DNA of 64,000 nucleotides, taken from NCBI GenBank assembly GCA_963971305.1, contig OZ020303.1, positions 15,683,184 through 15,747,183 on the forward strand, in the 5' to 3' direction. The translations under genes and the position numbers were made by a program. The notes under the pieces are model-generated. The model searched no databases and was not told the DNA's origin. It was given only the letters and a program-made list of their open reading frames with translations. The DNA comes from Arcuatula senhousia (Eukaryota > Mollusca > Bivalvia > Mytilida > Mytilidae). Shown here in pieces: positions 1 through 12,012 of this stretch (position 1 is its first letter; every line of letters begins with the position of its first letter).

Positions 1-1555
1 CATTTACGTAACATTGACAAAAGTTAAACTTTATTACAAGCTGCATTAGGAACAATTTTTAAGGTTAAAAAGTTGTTATTTCGCAGAAAACTCATAGACA
101 TTTTTTTAGGATTTGTTAAAACTTAATGTTGAAGCTTCAAAAAATGTATTGTGTAACTAATAAATTTGCAATATAAGCGTTTGATAATTTTACAGCAATT
201 CTGAAATTAATAGCAATTGACATTGATTATGTTTCTCAATTTCTAAGAGATTAGCTAAATATTTGTTCAATTGATAACATGTTTATATTTTCTAATTTTA
301 TCCTACTTTTCATTCCTTTTAATGTAATCATCAAAAAGGATTTTACTAAGAAATCAAATAGATCTGACTCTTTGTTCAAGAGAAAATTTGTTTGATCATA
401 AGAATGTTTGAAGATAAGGGAAAAAAGTAATCTAAGCTATAATGCCTTATATATAGTTGTAAGGCATTAGAGAAAAAAAACTGTGTCCGGGAACAATTAT
501 TAAACAAGACTTAGTGATAAACAAGTGCTAAGTATTAGTTGTAAATTTACTAGAACTGCTATCAAGCACTAACTTCTCTTTAACAATACGACTCTATGTT
601 GTTAAAAACAAAAGTATAATTATCTTCTTTGAACGATACCCGGGAACAATGAAAGTACATTATTATATTCATATGATATGGTATTCCCATCATGTAACGT
701 TTCAAAATTCATTAGCCAGAGTGAAAGTAAGTGCGCTTACAAGATCTGTGAACAGACGGTGTAACAGAATTACAATTTGTCGTCAATCTTTTTATAGTGA
801 ATAGCTAGCTGTCACCATTGAATAATAAGCATCTGTTGAAAAGTTATCTGATTTTTTTGCAGTATTCATATTCAAGTTGTGTTCCATATTGACACTTATG
901 TTCCACAATTCATCAAAGTACAATTGTGGAAACGTTATATTTTCTGTTATTCTACATTGTATTTGCTAGTTTTATTGTAAGCCTCCTTATCTATATTTTA
1001 TTCCTTAGAAGATGTTTCATTGAAGAAAACTCTCCTGAGAAATCAAACAAAGCCTATTCTTCGTGCAAAAAAAAATACCGTTTGATGACAAGATATCAGA
1101 TGTATTAAAAACTGAGGGGTTTGGTTATAACAAAACATATAAACGAGGCGTTAAAACGTTGGAACTGTCAGAGAATGCGACTTGAACAAAAGATCACAGG
1201 ATGACAAAATTTTCAAATTAGAGTACAAATGCCAACTGATGCCAGATAAACTAAAATTAATGACGTTCTTAAAGTTTTGTGTTATTGAGTAGTAAAAACA
1301 ACCTGAGGTATATCAATGATTCAATGTTACATCAATTTCAAAGTATTCGATAATTCTTTATAGTATTCTTGAAATCATAATCTAAATTGATATTTCTGTT
1401 TCAAAATTTCCAAAGATGTTTTTATATGTATAGCTAAACAGATTAATACTTCATATCTTTATCTAGAAAACATTTCATTGGGGAAGATTATGGTCATCTT
1501 ACCAGTCTTATTCTTAGTGATTAATTGTAACTAGACATTAACCTTGTTTAAAGCT
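1..1555. other. No supported gene; contains one arm of an old segmental duplication
   Basis: AT-rich. Bases about 151-480 resemble 5690-5960, and about 1005-1065 resemble 6985-7045, in the same order and orientation. A 60-codon open frame at 926-1108 (hydrophobic start) has no supporting homology that I recognise and lies partly in the duplicated stretch. Confidence 0.5.
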
Positions 1556-1559
1556 TAAG

Positions 1560-2679
1560 TTATTACAAATCTCTAAAGCGAGGTAATTTAGAGCTAAATG
1601 AGCTGAACATTTAAGCAAGCAACAGTTTTTCTTTATATACTATAGTTTTCATTCTTTAGGCCAAAAACACGAAAAACTGTTATTTAAGGGGCCGTAACCC
1701 CTATAGGGAGTCATCTGACAACTTCGACCATATGGAACATTTTGTAGAGCTTTATGCGCTTAACATTTAAGCAAGCAACAGCTTTTCTCTATCTGCTATA
1801 GTTTTCATTCTAAAGGCCAAAAACATGAAAAAGGTTATTTAAGGGGCCGTAACCCCTATTAAGGGTCATCTGACAACTTCAATCCTATTGAGACAATTTG
1901 GTAGAGCTAAATAAACTGAACAGTTAAGCAAGCAACAGCTTTTCTCTATCTGCTATAGTTTTCATTCTATAGGCCAAAAACATGAAAAAGGTTATTTTAG
2001 GGGCCGTAACCCCTATTAAGGGTCATCTGACAACTTCGATCCTAATGAAACTTTTGTAGAGCTAATTGAACTGAACAGCTTTTCTCTATCTGCTATAGTT
2101 TTCTTTCTATAGGCCAAAAACATGAAAAAACATTATTTTAGGGGCTGTAACCTCTGTAAGGGAACATCTGACAATTTCGACCCTATGGAGACTTTTGTAG
2201 AGCTAAATGAGCTGAACATTTAAGCAAGCAACAGCTTTTCTCTATCTGCAATAGTTTTCATACTATAGGGCAAAAACATGAAAAAACGCTATTTTTCACC
2301 TTTAAGGGACTGTAACCCCTATAAGGGGTCATCTGACAACTTGGACCAAATAGACACTTTTGTAGAACTTTTGATGCTGAAGCAGTAGGGTGGCATCAGA
2401 TTTCATCTATCTCTTATACTTTTTGATTTACAAGCCAAAAACAGTAGTCTGACCCCCTTTGTCTATTTTTAGCAACGGCGGCCATGTTTTTCGACGAATA
2501 AAAAATCCCCACATTAGTTCTGTGGGGGATACCCTAAAGTACCACCAGACCAAATTTGGTTTGAATCTGTGCAGCGGTTTCAGAGGAGAAGAAGTTTGAA
2601 GAAAAGTTAACGACGACGACGGACGCCAAGTGATGGCAATAGCTCACATGGCCTTTGGCCAGGTGAGCTAAAAAAAAAC
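1560..2679 (+). repeat. Tandem-core repeat element, 5'-truncated copy (family E)
   Basis: About five units of roughly 157 bp, each with AAGCAAGCAACAG, TTCTCTATCTGC, GGCCAAAAACATG and GGGGCCGTAACCCCT, followed by a unique tail with a GACGACGG microsatellite and a terminal hairpin (AGCTCACATGGCC / GGCCAGGTGAGCT) then poly-A. Same family as 43363-45628. The head carrying GGCTCCCAGGAGCC is missing here. Class unresolved: a non-autonomous bivalve element. Confidence 0.7.
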
Positions 2680-2865
2680 AATCATAATGACTATAAATAC
2701 CATTTGAATAATTTGATCCATAAATTGGGTTTAAATCATAATCCCAATTGATATATTTTTCCAGATTCAAGAATCTTTGGCAACATGACGCGATAGGGTT
2801 GTGTAATTTGAATATAAAGAATCAAACACTAGATATTCAGAAGTATAATCTTCATACTTTTGGCA

Positions 2866-3060
2866 CCGCGACGGGTGTACTATAGCAAGCAGGAACTGCT
2901 TACTCTTCCTGGGCACCCGAGTTCACTTTCGTTTTGACTTGAGTTCACGTTGCTGAATGCGGTTTTGTAGTAATATGTGTATATTTTTTGTTGTTGTGTG
3001 GGTTGTTTTGTTTGGATGATTTTTTGTCTACCGATTTTGACTTTGTCTTTCATTGTATAA
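2866..3060 (+). repeat. Dispersed repeat, family R, copy 1
   Basis: Contains CTATAGCAAGCAGGAACTGC, GAGTTCACGTTGCTGAATGC and TTTTGTCTACCG. Same family at 7160-7290, 7310-7545 (inverted), 17400-17590 (inverted, diverged), 22660-22905 and 38345-38590 (inverted). It abuts the 52 bp minisatellite. Confidence 0.65.
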
Positions 3061-3074
3061 TGATGTTTGATTAC

Positions 3075-4237
3075 TCACGTGAAATTGATATGAAACACCC
3101 ACAAAACTGCAATCAGCAACACAGACTCGCGTGAAATAGATATAAAACACCCACAAAACTGCAATCAGCAACACAGACTCATGTGAAATAGATATAAAAC
3201 ACCCACAAAACTGCAATCAGTAACACAGACTCACGTGAAATAGATATAAAACACCCACAAAACTGCAAGCAGCAACACAGACTCACGTGAAATAGATATA
3301 AAACACCCACAAAACTGCAATCAGCAACACAGACTCATGTGAAATAGATATGAAACACCTACAAAACTGCAATCAGCAATACAGACTCATGTGAAATAGA
3401 TAAAAAAACACCCACAAAACTGCAATCAGCGACACAGACTCACGTGAAATAGATATGAAACACCTACAAAACTGCAATCAGCAACACAGACTCATGTGAA
3501 ATAAATATGAAACACCCACAAAACTGCAATCAGCAACACAGACTCATGTGAAATAGATATGAAACACCTACAAAACTGCAATCAGCAATACAGACTCATG
3601 TGAAATAGATAAAAAAACACCCACAAAACTGCAATCAGCGACACAGACTCACGTGAAATAGATATGAAACACCCACCAAACTGCTATCAGCAACACAGAC
3701 TCATGTGAAATAGATATGAAACACACACAAAACTGCAGTCAGCGACACAGACTCACGTGAAATAGATATGAAACAAACACAAAACTGCAGTCAGCAACAC
3801 AGACTCATGTGAAATAGATATTAAACCCCCACAAAACTGCAGTCAGCAACACAGACTCATGTGAAATAGATATGAAACACCCACAAAACTGCAGTCAGCG
3901 ACACAGACTCACGAGAAATAGATACAAAACACCCACAAACATGCAATCAGCAACACAGACTCATGTGAAAGAGATATAAAACACCCACAAAACTCCAATC
4001 AGCAACACAGACTCATGTGAAATAGATATAAAACACCCACAAAACTCCTATCAGAAACACAGACTCACGTGAAATAGATATAAAACACCCACAAAACTGC
4101 AATCAGCAACACAGACTCATGTAAAATAGATATGAAACTCACACAAAACTGCAATCAGCAACACAGACTCATGTGAAATGAATATGAAACACCCACAAAA
4201 CTGCAATCAGCGACACAGACTCATGTGGAATAGAAGG
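3075..4237. repeat. 52 bp minisatellite, about 22 copies
   Basis: Unit carries ACACAGACTCATGTGAAATA then GATATAAAACACCCACAAAA and CTGCAATCAGC. Copies vary at ATGTG/ACGTG and at a few other sites. The 62-codon open frame at 3028-3216 is only the repeat read in one frame. Confidence 0.92.
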
Positions 4238-4348
4238 AAACTTACTTGTTCTGGATGGAAATGTACTTAATCTTGATGCCACAAGTCCTTTTTGTTCTGT
4301 GATTGGTGAAGTCAAAGCCCGTGACAAAAAACTTATAGAGAGCAACTG
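4231..4348 (+). other. Possible coding remnant, unidentified
   Basis: Immediately after the minisatellite one frame reads GNLLVLDGNVLNLDATSPFC then SVIGEVKARDKKLIESN and TGA. Composition and codon choice look protein-like, and ATAG/AAGG before it could be a splice acceptor. I do not recognise the family. It could be a terminal exon, a transposon protein remnant, or chance. Confidence 0.25.
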
Positions 4349-4349
4349 A

Positions 4350-5685
4350 AAGATCTATAAATTATCTTGCACATGATGTTTTCCTTAAATACATTTCCTG
4401 GTCTGCAAACCCTTGCAATAGCAGTGGTAAGAAAATATGTTCTGTTTTATCTATTAGAAAATATTTCAATGAAGAAAATCATTAAACAAATCTCTATGTG
4501 CATCAGATCTATCGTTTAATTGATTTTTACACTTTTTCCCATGATATACTTATGCATTCTGTGGTGGACCTTGAATGCATATTTGTCATAAAGAATATCT
4601 TAATATCAGGTTTGGATATGGAAAATATGGCCGTAATTTTACATTGATAGAATTAGAAAAATAGTTCACAAAAACAGTTATCGTTTGGTGTTCCAATTTT
4701 GACTCCATAATAATGTGATGGTTCACGGAACATAAAAACCATGATGGCATCAACTAAAGTTTATAGTTTACGGAAATTAAACGAGGAAACAAATAAAATT
4801 CATTCCTCCATATTGGATGAAAAAATAAACAACACCTCTTTACATGTAATTGACTTAGGATATGAAAAATACAATTTACAAAATCATGTATAAAAAATAT
4901 CAACAACAGTTTTAATCTTTCTGTTCTGAAAAAGTAGGGTCTGCATATCCGAATACAATTCTCTTCTTTTTCATCTTGTAAACAAATTTCCCTTGTTATA
5001 TTTTATTTTTTCATTTTTATCAGTTCTAGTTGTTCCTTAAATATAGCACGAAATATTCCACATAATTAAATTACCTAGCATGTGGAGGCTAAGTTGCAGG
5101 GCTTTGCTTAAATTTGTCTTTATTTGGATGATTCAAAAACGGAATTAAAATGTGCATTATCACGACTTATCAAGTTTACTAATTGTTTGCTTATGAAATG
5201 TGTTAAACAAGTTGACAGCTAAAAATAAACCAAAATATCGTGCAATTCTTTTTATTGTTCAGAAAGGTGGAAAAATATCGTGCAGGTTTTTCATATAATC
5301 CAGTAAGGTAGTTGCCATCAGAGCGAGAAATAAACAATCTGCTCATGACTTGGGCTCTTATATCATTGGGAAATTACTTCCGTCGTAGGAGACTTTAATA
5401 CTAAAAGCTTTCATGTATCAAAAACTTAATGTGCTTGACAAATTACAATATCGTGATACCACCTTCGGGTTTTACTTTCAAAGTTGATAGTTTCACTGTA
5501 TTAAATTTACATTGCATTCTCGTATTATATTGTCTAATGGGTAAAGAATATATGGGGCTTGCAAATGTCATTTGAAAAAAGGCTAATGCACTGTAAACGT
5601 AGTAATTTAATGACTAAACGGTGTAATTCCACAGAGGCTGCAAAAAGAGCATAGGATTGGTTGAAAAAAATATTGATCCAAGCAA
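4350..5685. other. No gene seen
   Basis: AT-rich sequence with no open frame or repeat structure that I can support, apart from a short diverged match near 4450-4500 to the GAAAATATTTCATTGAAGAA motif also found near 1010 and 6995. Confidence 0.5.
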
Positions 5686-5689
5686 TTGT

Positions 5690-7060
5690 TAAATACTTAT
5701 AAATTTGCAATATAAGCGATTGCTAATATTTGCAGTTAATCAAAAATAAAAAAAAACAAATTGACAGTCTTGAAGAGATTCGCATCATATGTTTTTTGCA
5801 AAACTTTATATTTTTGTTATAGATTTAATCCTACATTTCATTCCTCCAAATAAAAATCATTGAAATTTTTTTAATAAAACATCAAACACATCTTAATTCT
5901 CGTGCATAACGAAATTTATTTGATCATAAGAAGGTTTTTAGACTTAAACGCACAAGCGAGATGTTAATATATATATATATATAAGTTAGAATTGTTAGAA
6001 ACATTTGCAAGTTATAAACGAATGCCACGTTCGAGGAGAACAACAAATTAACCAGGACTGCGAAAGAAGCAAAGAAGGGCCAATACACGAAATCAGAAGA
6101 CAGTAAAGACAGGACAAATAAACAAACAAAACATCATAAAGTATTATCATTAAACACAAACTGCACTCAGCATCATGGTATAAAGTTGAAACAAACAATG
6201 TCACCAAGGATACCTTCTTTTCAGCTTCATATTGGAATCATTTATGTTCAAACCTAAGTCTAATAATGTTCTGCGAGCAAATGATTTTTTCCATCTTGTA
6301 ATGTTTTATCAAAATCCATCGAGTAGTTTGGGACAAGTTGCGCCTACGATATTTGTGCATGGATTAACGGACGGAATGATAAATAAAACTCCACAAAGTT
6401 TGTTTGTGAAAGGGTGGGTTAGACTGAATGTACCAAATATATAAGTTGATAATTGTTAGTTAGTTAGTAAGTTAGTTAGTTAGTTATTGCTTTACTCCCA
6501 AGCAGCACGATTTCGGCTATATCCGGGAGATGAACATGAAATGATGATGAAGTAGAAGAAATTGGGACACAAGGCCAATCGGTAGGAGAGTTTTGACTGC
6601 CACTGGAAAAAGGAGTGATGGGTAGGGACGGGAAATTTAGCCTCCTGCATGGGGATCCTACGGGTCCTACTCTTACCGAGACCTGTCGCAGGGTTCTTTA
6701 ACGTGCGAGGAACGTGACATTTTTCCCAACACGGTGCACCACTATGGTTTGCGGTCAGGTTTTCCGCATTATCGCCTGACGACCCCGCATCTCTCGATGT
6801 CAGGGCTGCCCCATTCAACCACCTGGGGCACACATCCCAGTCGCTTTGTGGGCACGGGTGGATAATTGTTATGCTTAACATAAATTTTAAAGACTATAAT
6901 CCAATTAATGATTCATCAAAGACAAATCTGAAAACGCTATATTTTGTTCTTAAATTTCAACTTATTTTATTCTTATTTAACAATTTAAGCTTCCTGGAAA
7001 ATATTTCATTGAAGAAAACACTCATGAAAATCAAAGAAATCCTTCTCTCCTAATCATCTT
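5690..7060. repeat. Second arm of segmental duplication, interrupted by a retroposon
   Basis: 5690-5960 resembles 151-480 (shared AAATTTGCAATATAAGCG, ATCCTAC-TTTCATTCCT, TTTGATCATAAGAA) and 6905-7060 resembles 935-1090. Identity is low, so the duplication is old. A 402 bp retroposon at 6459-6860 lies between the two matching blocks. Confidence 0.5.
6459..6860 (-). mobile_element. Retroposon with 11 bp target-site duplication
   Basis: GATAATTGTTA occurs at 6448-6458 and at 6861-6871, exactly flanking the insert. On the minus strand the 3' end is an (AACT)n tail, as in SINE/LINE insertions. It shares TTCTTTAACGTGC with the SINE at 23494-23849. No clear A/B boxes are seen at its 5' end, so it may be 5'-truncated. 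The 129-codon open frame inside it is not convincing as a gene. Confidence 0.72.
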
Positions 7061-7159
7061 CCAAATTAACATTTTTGATTCATAGTACCCAAAAGATTTG
7101 TTTTATTTTTATGATACGAGAGATCTGAGAAACCTAAAAATTTTGTGGAACTAAGCCTT

Positions 7160-7290
7160 CATTTAGTTGCTGAATGCGGTTTTGTTGTTATGTGTGTGTT
7201 ATATGTTGTTATGTGGTTTGTTTTGTTGTGATGATTTTTTGTCTGCCGGTTTTGTCTTTGCCTTGACGGTGTTATGATACTGATTACCCC
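7160..7290 (+). repeat. Dispersed repeat, family R, copy 2
   Basis: GTTGCTGAATGCGGTTTTGT then GATGATTTTTTGTCTGCCGG; matches 2950-3045. It forms an inverted pair with the copy at 7310-7545. Confidence 0.6.
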
Positions 7291-7309
7291 TTTGGTACAC
7301 CTTTGCTTC

Positions 7310-7545
7310 TTACATTAGAAAGAAGCATAGGTACCAATGGGGCATCCCCATGTGAAAGTCCAAAAGGGCAAAATCATTTAACACAAACAAGGACAGGCAA
7401 AACAAAACAGACAACATATAAAACATAGAAACACAAAAAATACTTAATATCAATCAACAACGCGAACTCTATCGTAATGAATGAACCCAGGTTCTCCGGA
7501 AGAGTAAGTGGTTCCTGTCTGCTATAGTACACCTATTTCATTGAA
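7310..7545 (-). repeat. Dispersed repeat, family R, copy 3 (inverted)
   Basis: Reverse-complement arrangement: CAACAACGCGAACTC, then CTCCGGAAGAGTAAG and CTGCTATAGTACACC. Matches 38490-38580 closely. Confidence 0.6.
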
Positions 7546-7633
7546 TAATTTCCTTGGACGTCTAACTTATCTTGTTGGTTTCTTGTAAATACAATGATAA
7601 CTAGACAGTTTTTTTAAGCTGATTTAAACAACT

Positions 7634-10600
7634 AGAGGCTCCCAGGAGCCTGAATCGCTCACCTGATCTCTTATGCCAAAGTTTGAATAAATTTCACAAA
7701 CTTTCAAGTATACAAAGTTGCAAAACAATCCTTTCAGTGGTTTCAGAGAAGATTTTTGGAAATCAGTTTAAATCAATAGAAAAAAAAAACAGTTAAAAGG
7801 CAATAACTCCTATAAGGACCTTTTGATGCTGAACAAGAAAAGTTGCTTCGGATTTTCTCTATCTCTTATACTTTTCGAGTTATAAGCCAAAAACAATGGT
7901 CTGACCCCCGTGTTCTATTTTTAGCAATGGCAGCCATGTTGGTTGGTCAACATGTATATAATTCACAAACTTGGTAGACTCATCCTTAAGATCAAGTGTA
8001 CCAAGTTTCAAAGCAATCCCTTGAATGGTTTCAGAGAAGAAGATTTTTGAAAATCAGTCAAAATTAATGGAAAAAACAGTTAGAGGGGAATAACTCTTAA
8101 ATGGCTGATCTGACAATTTTGACCCTAAATCATTTTTATAAATCTAAATGAGCTAAACAATTCTGCAATGCTAACTTTTCCTTTAACTCTAACGGTTTTC
8201 AAGATATTGTCCAAAAACTGCTAAAATGGTCAATTTTGACGATTAAAGGGCAATAACTCCTATAAGGAGTCGTTTCACAATTTTGACTCAATGGAGAGAT
8301 TTGTAGAGCTTTTGATGCTGAACATGGACAGTTGCTTCGGATTTTCTATATCTCTTATACTTTTTGAGTTATAAGCCAAAAAACAATTGTCTGACCCCCT
8401 GTTCTATTTTTAGCAACGGCGGCCATGTTGGTTGGTCGACGTGTATGTAATTCACAAACTTAGTAAAGGACATCCTAAAGATCAAGTATACCTAGTATCA
8501 ATGCAATCCCTTCAGTGGTTTCAGACAAGAAGATTTTTGAAAATCAGTGTTAATTAATGGAAAAAATCAGTTAAAGGAGAATAACTCTTAAACGGTTGAT
8601 CTGACAATTTTGACCCTGAAATCATTTTTGTAGATCTCAATGCGCTTAACAATTCTGCAATGCTAACTTTTCCTCTAGCTCTAAGGGTTTTCAAGATATA
8701 GTCCAACAAGGGGCTCCCAGGAGCCTGAATCGCTCACCTGACATATGTGCCTGAAGTAAACGTTATAAGGCAAAATCTATTTAACGTTGAAAGGGTCATA
8801 AGATTAATAAGGGGGTCATCTGACAATATGGTGGATCTAAAGGTGCTGATCACTTTTGTTCTCAATCAAAATCTAAAAATCTGTCACCCTTTTTGAGTTA
8901 TTTGCAAAAAATGCAGTTTAACCTAATGTTCTATTTTTAGCCACAGCGGCCATGTTTTACAACCAATCAAAAATCCCCACAACAGTTCTATACACCTAAT
9001 AATAATAAACAATAATACCAAGTTTGGTTCCATTTGGACTTAAAGTGTCAGAGGAGTTAACATTTTCAATGTAATGAGAAAATGCAGTTAAAATGCTCAA
9101 TTTTGACATTCCAAGGGCAATAACTTCTCAAAGGAAAGGTCCTACAACTTTGACCCTGTTACAAATTTTGTAGATCTTGATGCGCTTAACAATATGCAAT
9201 TTAAATTTCTCAAATATCTTGTATAGTTTTTAAGATATTGAGCTAAACAGGTGCAAAATTTGCAAAAAATCCACAAAAAGGGCAATAACTCCTACATGGG
9301 TTGTTGGATTTTCTTCAAAATTTCAGAGCTGGTAGATTTTGAGGTGCTGATCACTTTTGAACTCAATCAAAATTTTAAAATCTGTCACCGTTTTAGGGTT
9401 ATTTGCAAAAAAACTGCCATTTACCCCTATGTTCTATTTTTAGCCACAGCGGCCATGTTTTACGACCAATCAAAAATCCCCACATCAGTTCTATAGACCT
9501 AATGCTAATAAACAACTATACCAAGTTTGGTTCCATTTGGACTTAAAGTGTCAGAGGAGTTAACGTTTTCAATGTAATGAGGAAATGCTGTTAAAATGCT
9601 AAATTTTGACGTTCTAAGGGCAATAACTCCTAAAAGGAAAGGTCCTACAACGTTGACCCTGTTACATATTTTGTAGATCTTGATGTGCTTAACAATATGC
9701 AATTTAAATTTCTCAAATATCTAGTATAGTTTTCAAGATATTGAGCTAAACAGGTGCAAAATTTGCAAAAAATCCACAAAAAGGGCAATAACTCCTACAT
9801 GGGTCGGATTTTCTTCAAAATTTCAGGGTAGGTAGATCTTGAGGTGCTTAACAATATGCAATTTAAATTTCTCAAATATCTTGTATAGTTTTTAAGATAT
9901 TGAGCTAAACAGGTGCAAAATTTGCAAAAAATCCACAAAAAGGGCAATAACTCCTACATGGGTTGTTGGATTTTCTTCAAAATTTCAGAGCTGGTAGATT
10001 TTGAGGTGCTGATCACTTTTGAACTCAATCAAAATTTTAAAATCTGTCACCGTTTTAGGGTTATTTGCAAAAAACTGCCATTTACCCCTATGTTCTATTA
10101 CTCTGCCAGAATTTTGATATCTGTAGCCGTTTTAGAGTTATTTGCTAAAAACTGCATTTTACCCCTATGTTCTATTTTTAGCCATGGCGGCCATGTTTTA
10201 CGACGAATCAAAAATCCCCACATCAGTTCTAAGCACCGAATGCTAATGAACAACCATACCAAGTTTGGTTGCAATTGGACTTATGGTGTCAGAGGAGTTA
10301 ACGTTTTAAAAAGTTTACGGACGACGGACGACGGACGACAGACGACGGACGACGGACGACGGACGGACGACGGACACCAAGTGATGACAATAGCTCACAT
10401 GACCCTGAGCTAAAAACTGCAAAAATGGTCAAATTTGATGATTAAAGGGCAATAACTCCTATAAGGAGTCGTTTCACAACTTCGACTCAATGGAAAGATT
10501 TGTACAGCTTTTGATGCTGAACAAGGTAGGTTGCTTCGGATTTTCTCTATCTCTCATACTTTTTGAGTTATAAGCCAAAAACAATGGTCTGACCCCCTGT

Positions 10601-10834
10601 TCTATTTTTAGCAACGGCGGCCATGTTGGTTTGTCAACATGTATATAATTCACAAACTTGGTAGAGGACATCCTAAAGATCAAGTATACCAAGTTTCAAT
10701 GCAATCCCTTCAGTGGTTTCAGAGAAGAAGATCTAAGAAGAAATGTTAACGGACGGACGACGGACGGACGACGGACGGACGGACGACGGACGCTTAACGA
10801 TGACAATAGCTCACCTGACCCGGTGAGCTAAAAA
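7634..10834 (+). mobile_element. Family E element, outer copy, interrupted by a nested copy
   Basis: Starts with the hairpin-forming GGCTCCCAGGAGCC then CGCTCACCTG, and ends with a GACGGACGACGG microsatellite and AGCTCACCTGACCCGGTGAG then CTAAAAA. The core holds repeated units (CAATAACTCCTATAAGGAGT, GGCGGCCATGTTGGTTGGTC). It is split by a second element at 8707-10412; the outer sequence resumes at AAAACTGC as it reads at the uninterrupted unit near 8215. Confidence 0.75.
8707..10412 (+). mobile_element. Family E element, inner nested copy
   Basis: Has its own GGCTCCCAGGAGCC head (8712) and AGCTCACATGACCCTGAGCT end (10392-10411). Internally it carries a 662 bp duplication: the stretch starting AGGTGCAAAATTTGC at 9248 recurs at 9910. 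The 81- and 166-codon open frames here are repeat sequence. Confidence 0.75.
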
Positions 10835-11070
10835 GCTTATAAGCGAGGCGCTGGCATTAATACGACAGAAAACTTGGCATGAAAATAACCTTCAGAAACA
10901 AAAAAATAATTAAGCTTTAAAATTATAGTGTCTCAATATATATATATTTATATTGACGTTAAATAAGACTTTTTGTCCGAAAGTATGAGCACTTTCACTT
11001 TTTTGTGCTTTATTTACCCGGGTGTTACCTTCTAAATGATGTTTTACGTTCTCACAATTCTTTTATATAT
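10835..11070. other. No gene or clear repeat seen
   Basis: AT-rich spacer with a short TATATA run near 10938. Nothing else supported. Confidence 0.4.
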
Positions 11071-11073
11071 GTT

Positions 11074-11232
11074 ACAGTAAATGTGTGTAATTAGGAATTT
11101 CATGAAATTACTGAAAATTCAGGAATTTCATGTAATTCCTAAAGGGCTTAGTAATTACATGAAATTACTGATTTTCATCAGTAATTACATGAAATTACTG
11201 AAAATTTTAGGGAATTTTACACACATTTACTG
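11074..11232 (+). mobile_element. Palindromic MITE-like element, copy 1
   Basis: Ends are inverted: ACAGTAAATGTGTGTAATT and the complement AATTTTACACACATTTACTG. The inside is a chain of short palindromes built on TAATTTCATGAAATTACTG. About 159 bp. Confidence 0.75.
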
Positions 11233-12012
11233 AAAACAAAATCTTCAACTGTAGGTGATTTATTAAAGTACTAAACAGAAAATTTACTATATATGTTTCA
11301 AACCATGCAGGTATGGAGCACATGTCTTCATTCCCATAATCTATGAACTGTGGTTTTTGTGCTCATAATCAAACATTGTCATTCTTGGAATTAGAGAATT
11401 CCAAAGGTTGATAAAGGGAAGTTGTACAAGAAGTACCATTTATTGTAAAAATAATATGGACTGAACCAAGCCAAAGACAAAGTTCCCATTTGTCAGCTGG
11501 CAGAGATTTAAAAAAAAAAGTTAATATCATATGAAATAGAAATTTAAACCAATAAATGCTATTTAGTAATAAAAGGTTGCCATTTTATCAAGTTTGTATT
11601 GAGCTATTTCATGAAAATATGATGCACCTAGGTACCAATATACGACAATAGACATTCTTCCATTTGTCTTAAATAAAAAAAAATATTACTTTTTCTTATT
11701 TCATGCCTCTGCGACAAAATAATGGGAGACATGAAGATTTACTCATGTCCGTACGTCTGTCCGTTCATGCGATTTTCGTTAAGCTTGTTTAGGAAATTGT
11801 ACACTAGAATGATTTGAAATTGAACATGGTGGTTTAAAACTTGGTACAAATGTAGGATAGTTAAGTATGATGTCCTAAGCGACTTTCAGAGGTGTCAGAC
11901 TTCTAATTCCTGTATGGGGCCTAGAAGAGGCATTTGTATCCCATGGGTATTCTTGTTTATTTTTCAAATTTTTAATCATTATTTAATAGCCAATTTATAT
12001 TAATATCAAAGT
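11233..12012. other. Spacer between the two inverted MITE copies; no gene seen
   Basis: AT-rich. Bases 11700-11960 (ATGGGAGACATGAAGATTTA onward) look like diverged dispersed repeat, but no boundaries can be given. Confidence 0.35.

Noticed and set aside
926..1108. Hydrophobic 60-codon open frame (METLYFLLFY...)
   Set aside because: AT-rich, partly in a duplicated block whose other copy does not keep the frame; no splice or homology support.
3075..4237. CRISPR-like regular spacing
   Set aside because: The whole 52 bp unit is repeated with no unique spacers; it is a eukaryotic minisatellite.
6492..6881. 129-codon open frame on the minus strand
   Set aside because: It coincides with the retroposon flanked by target duplications and shows no known domain.
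9251..10413. Open frames of 81 and 166 codons starting with the same MQNLQKIHKKG sequence
   Set aside because: They lie in the duplicated core of the nested family E element; the longer one runs into the GACGACGG microsatellite.
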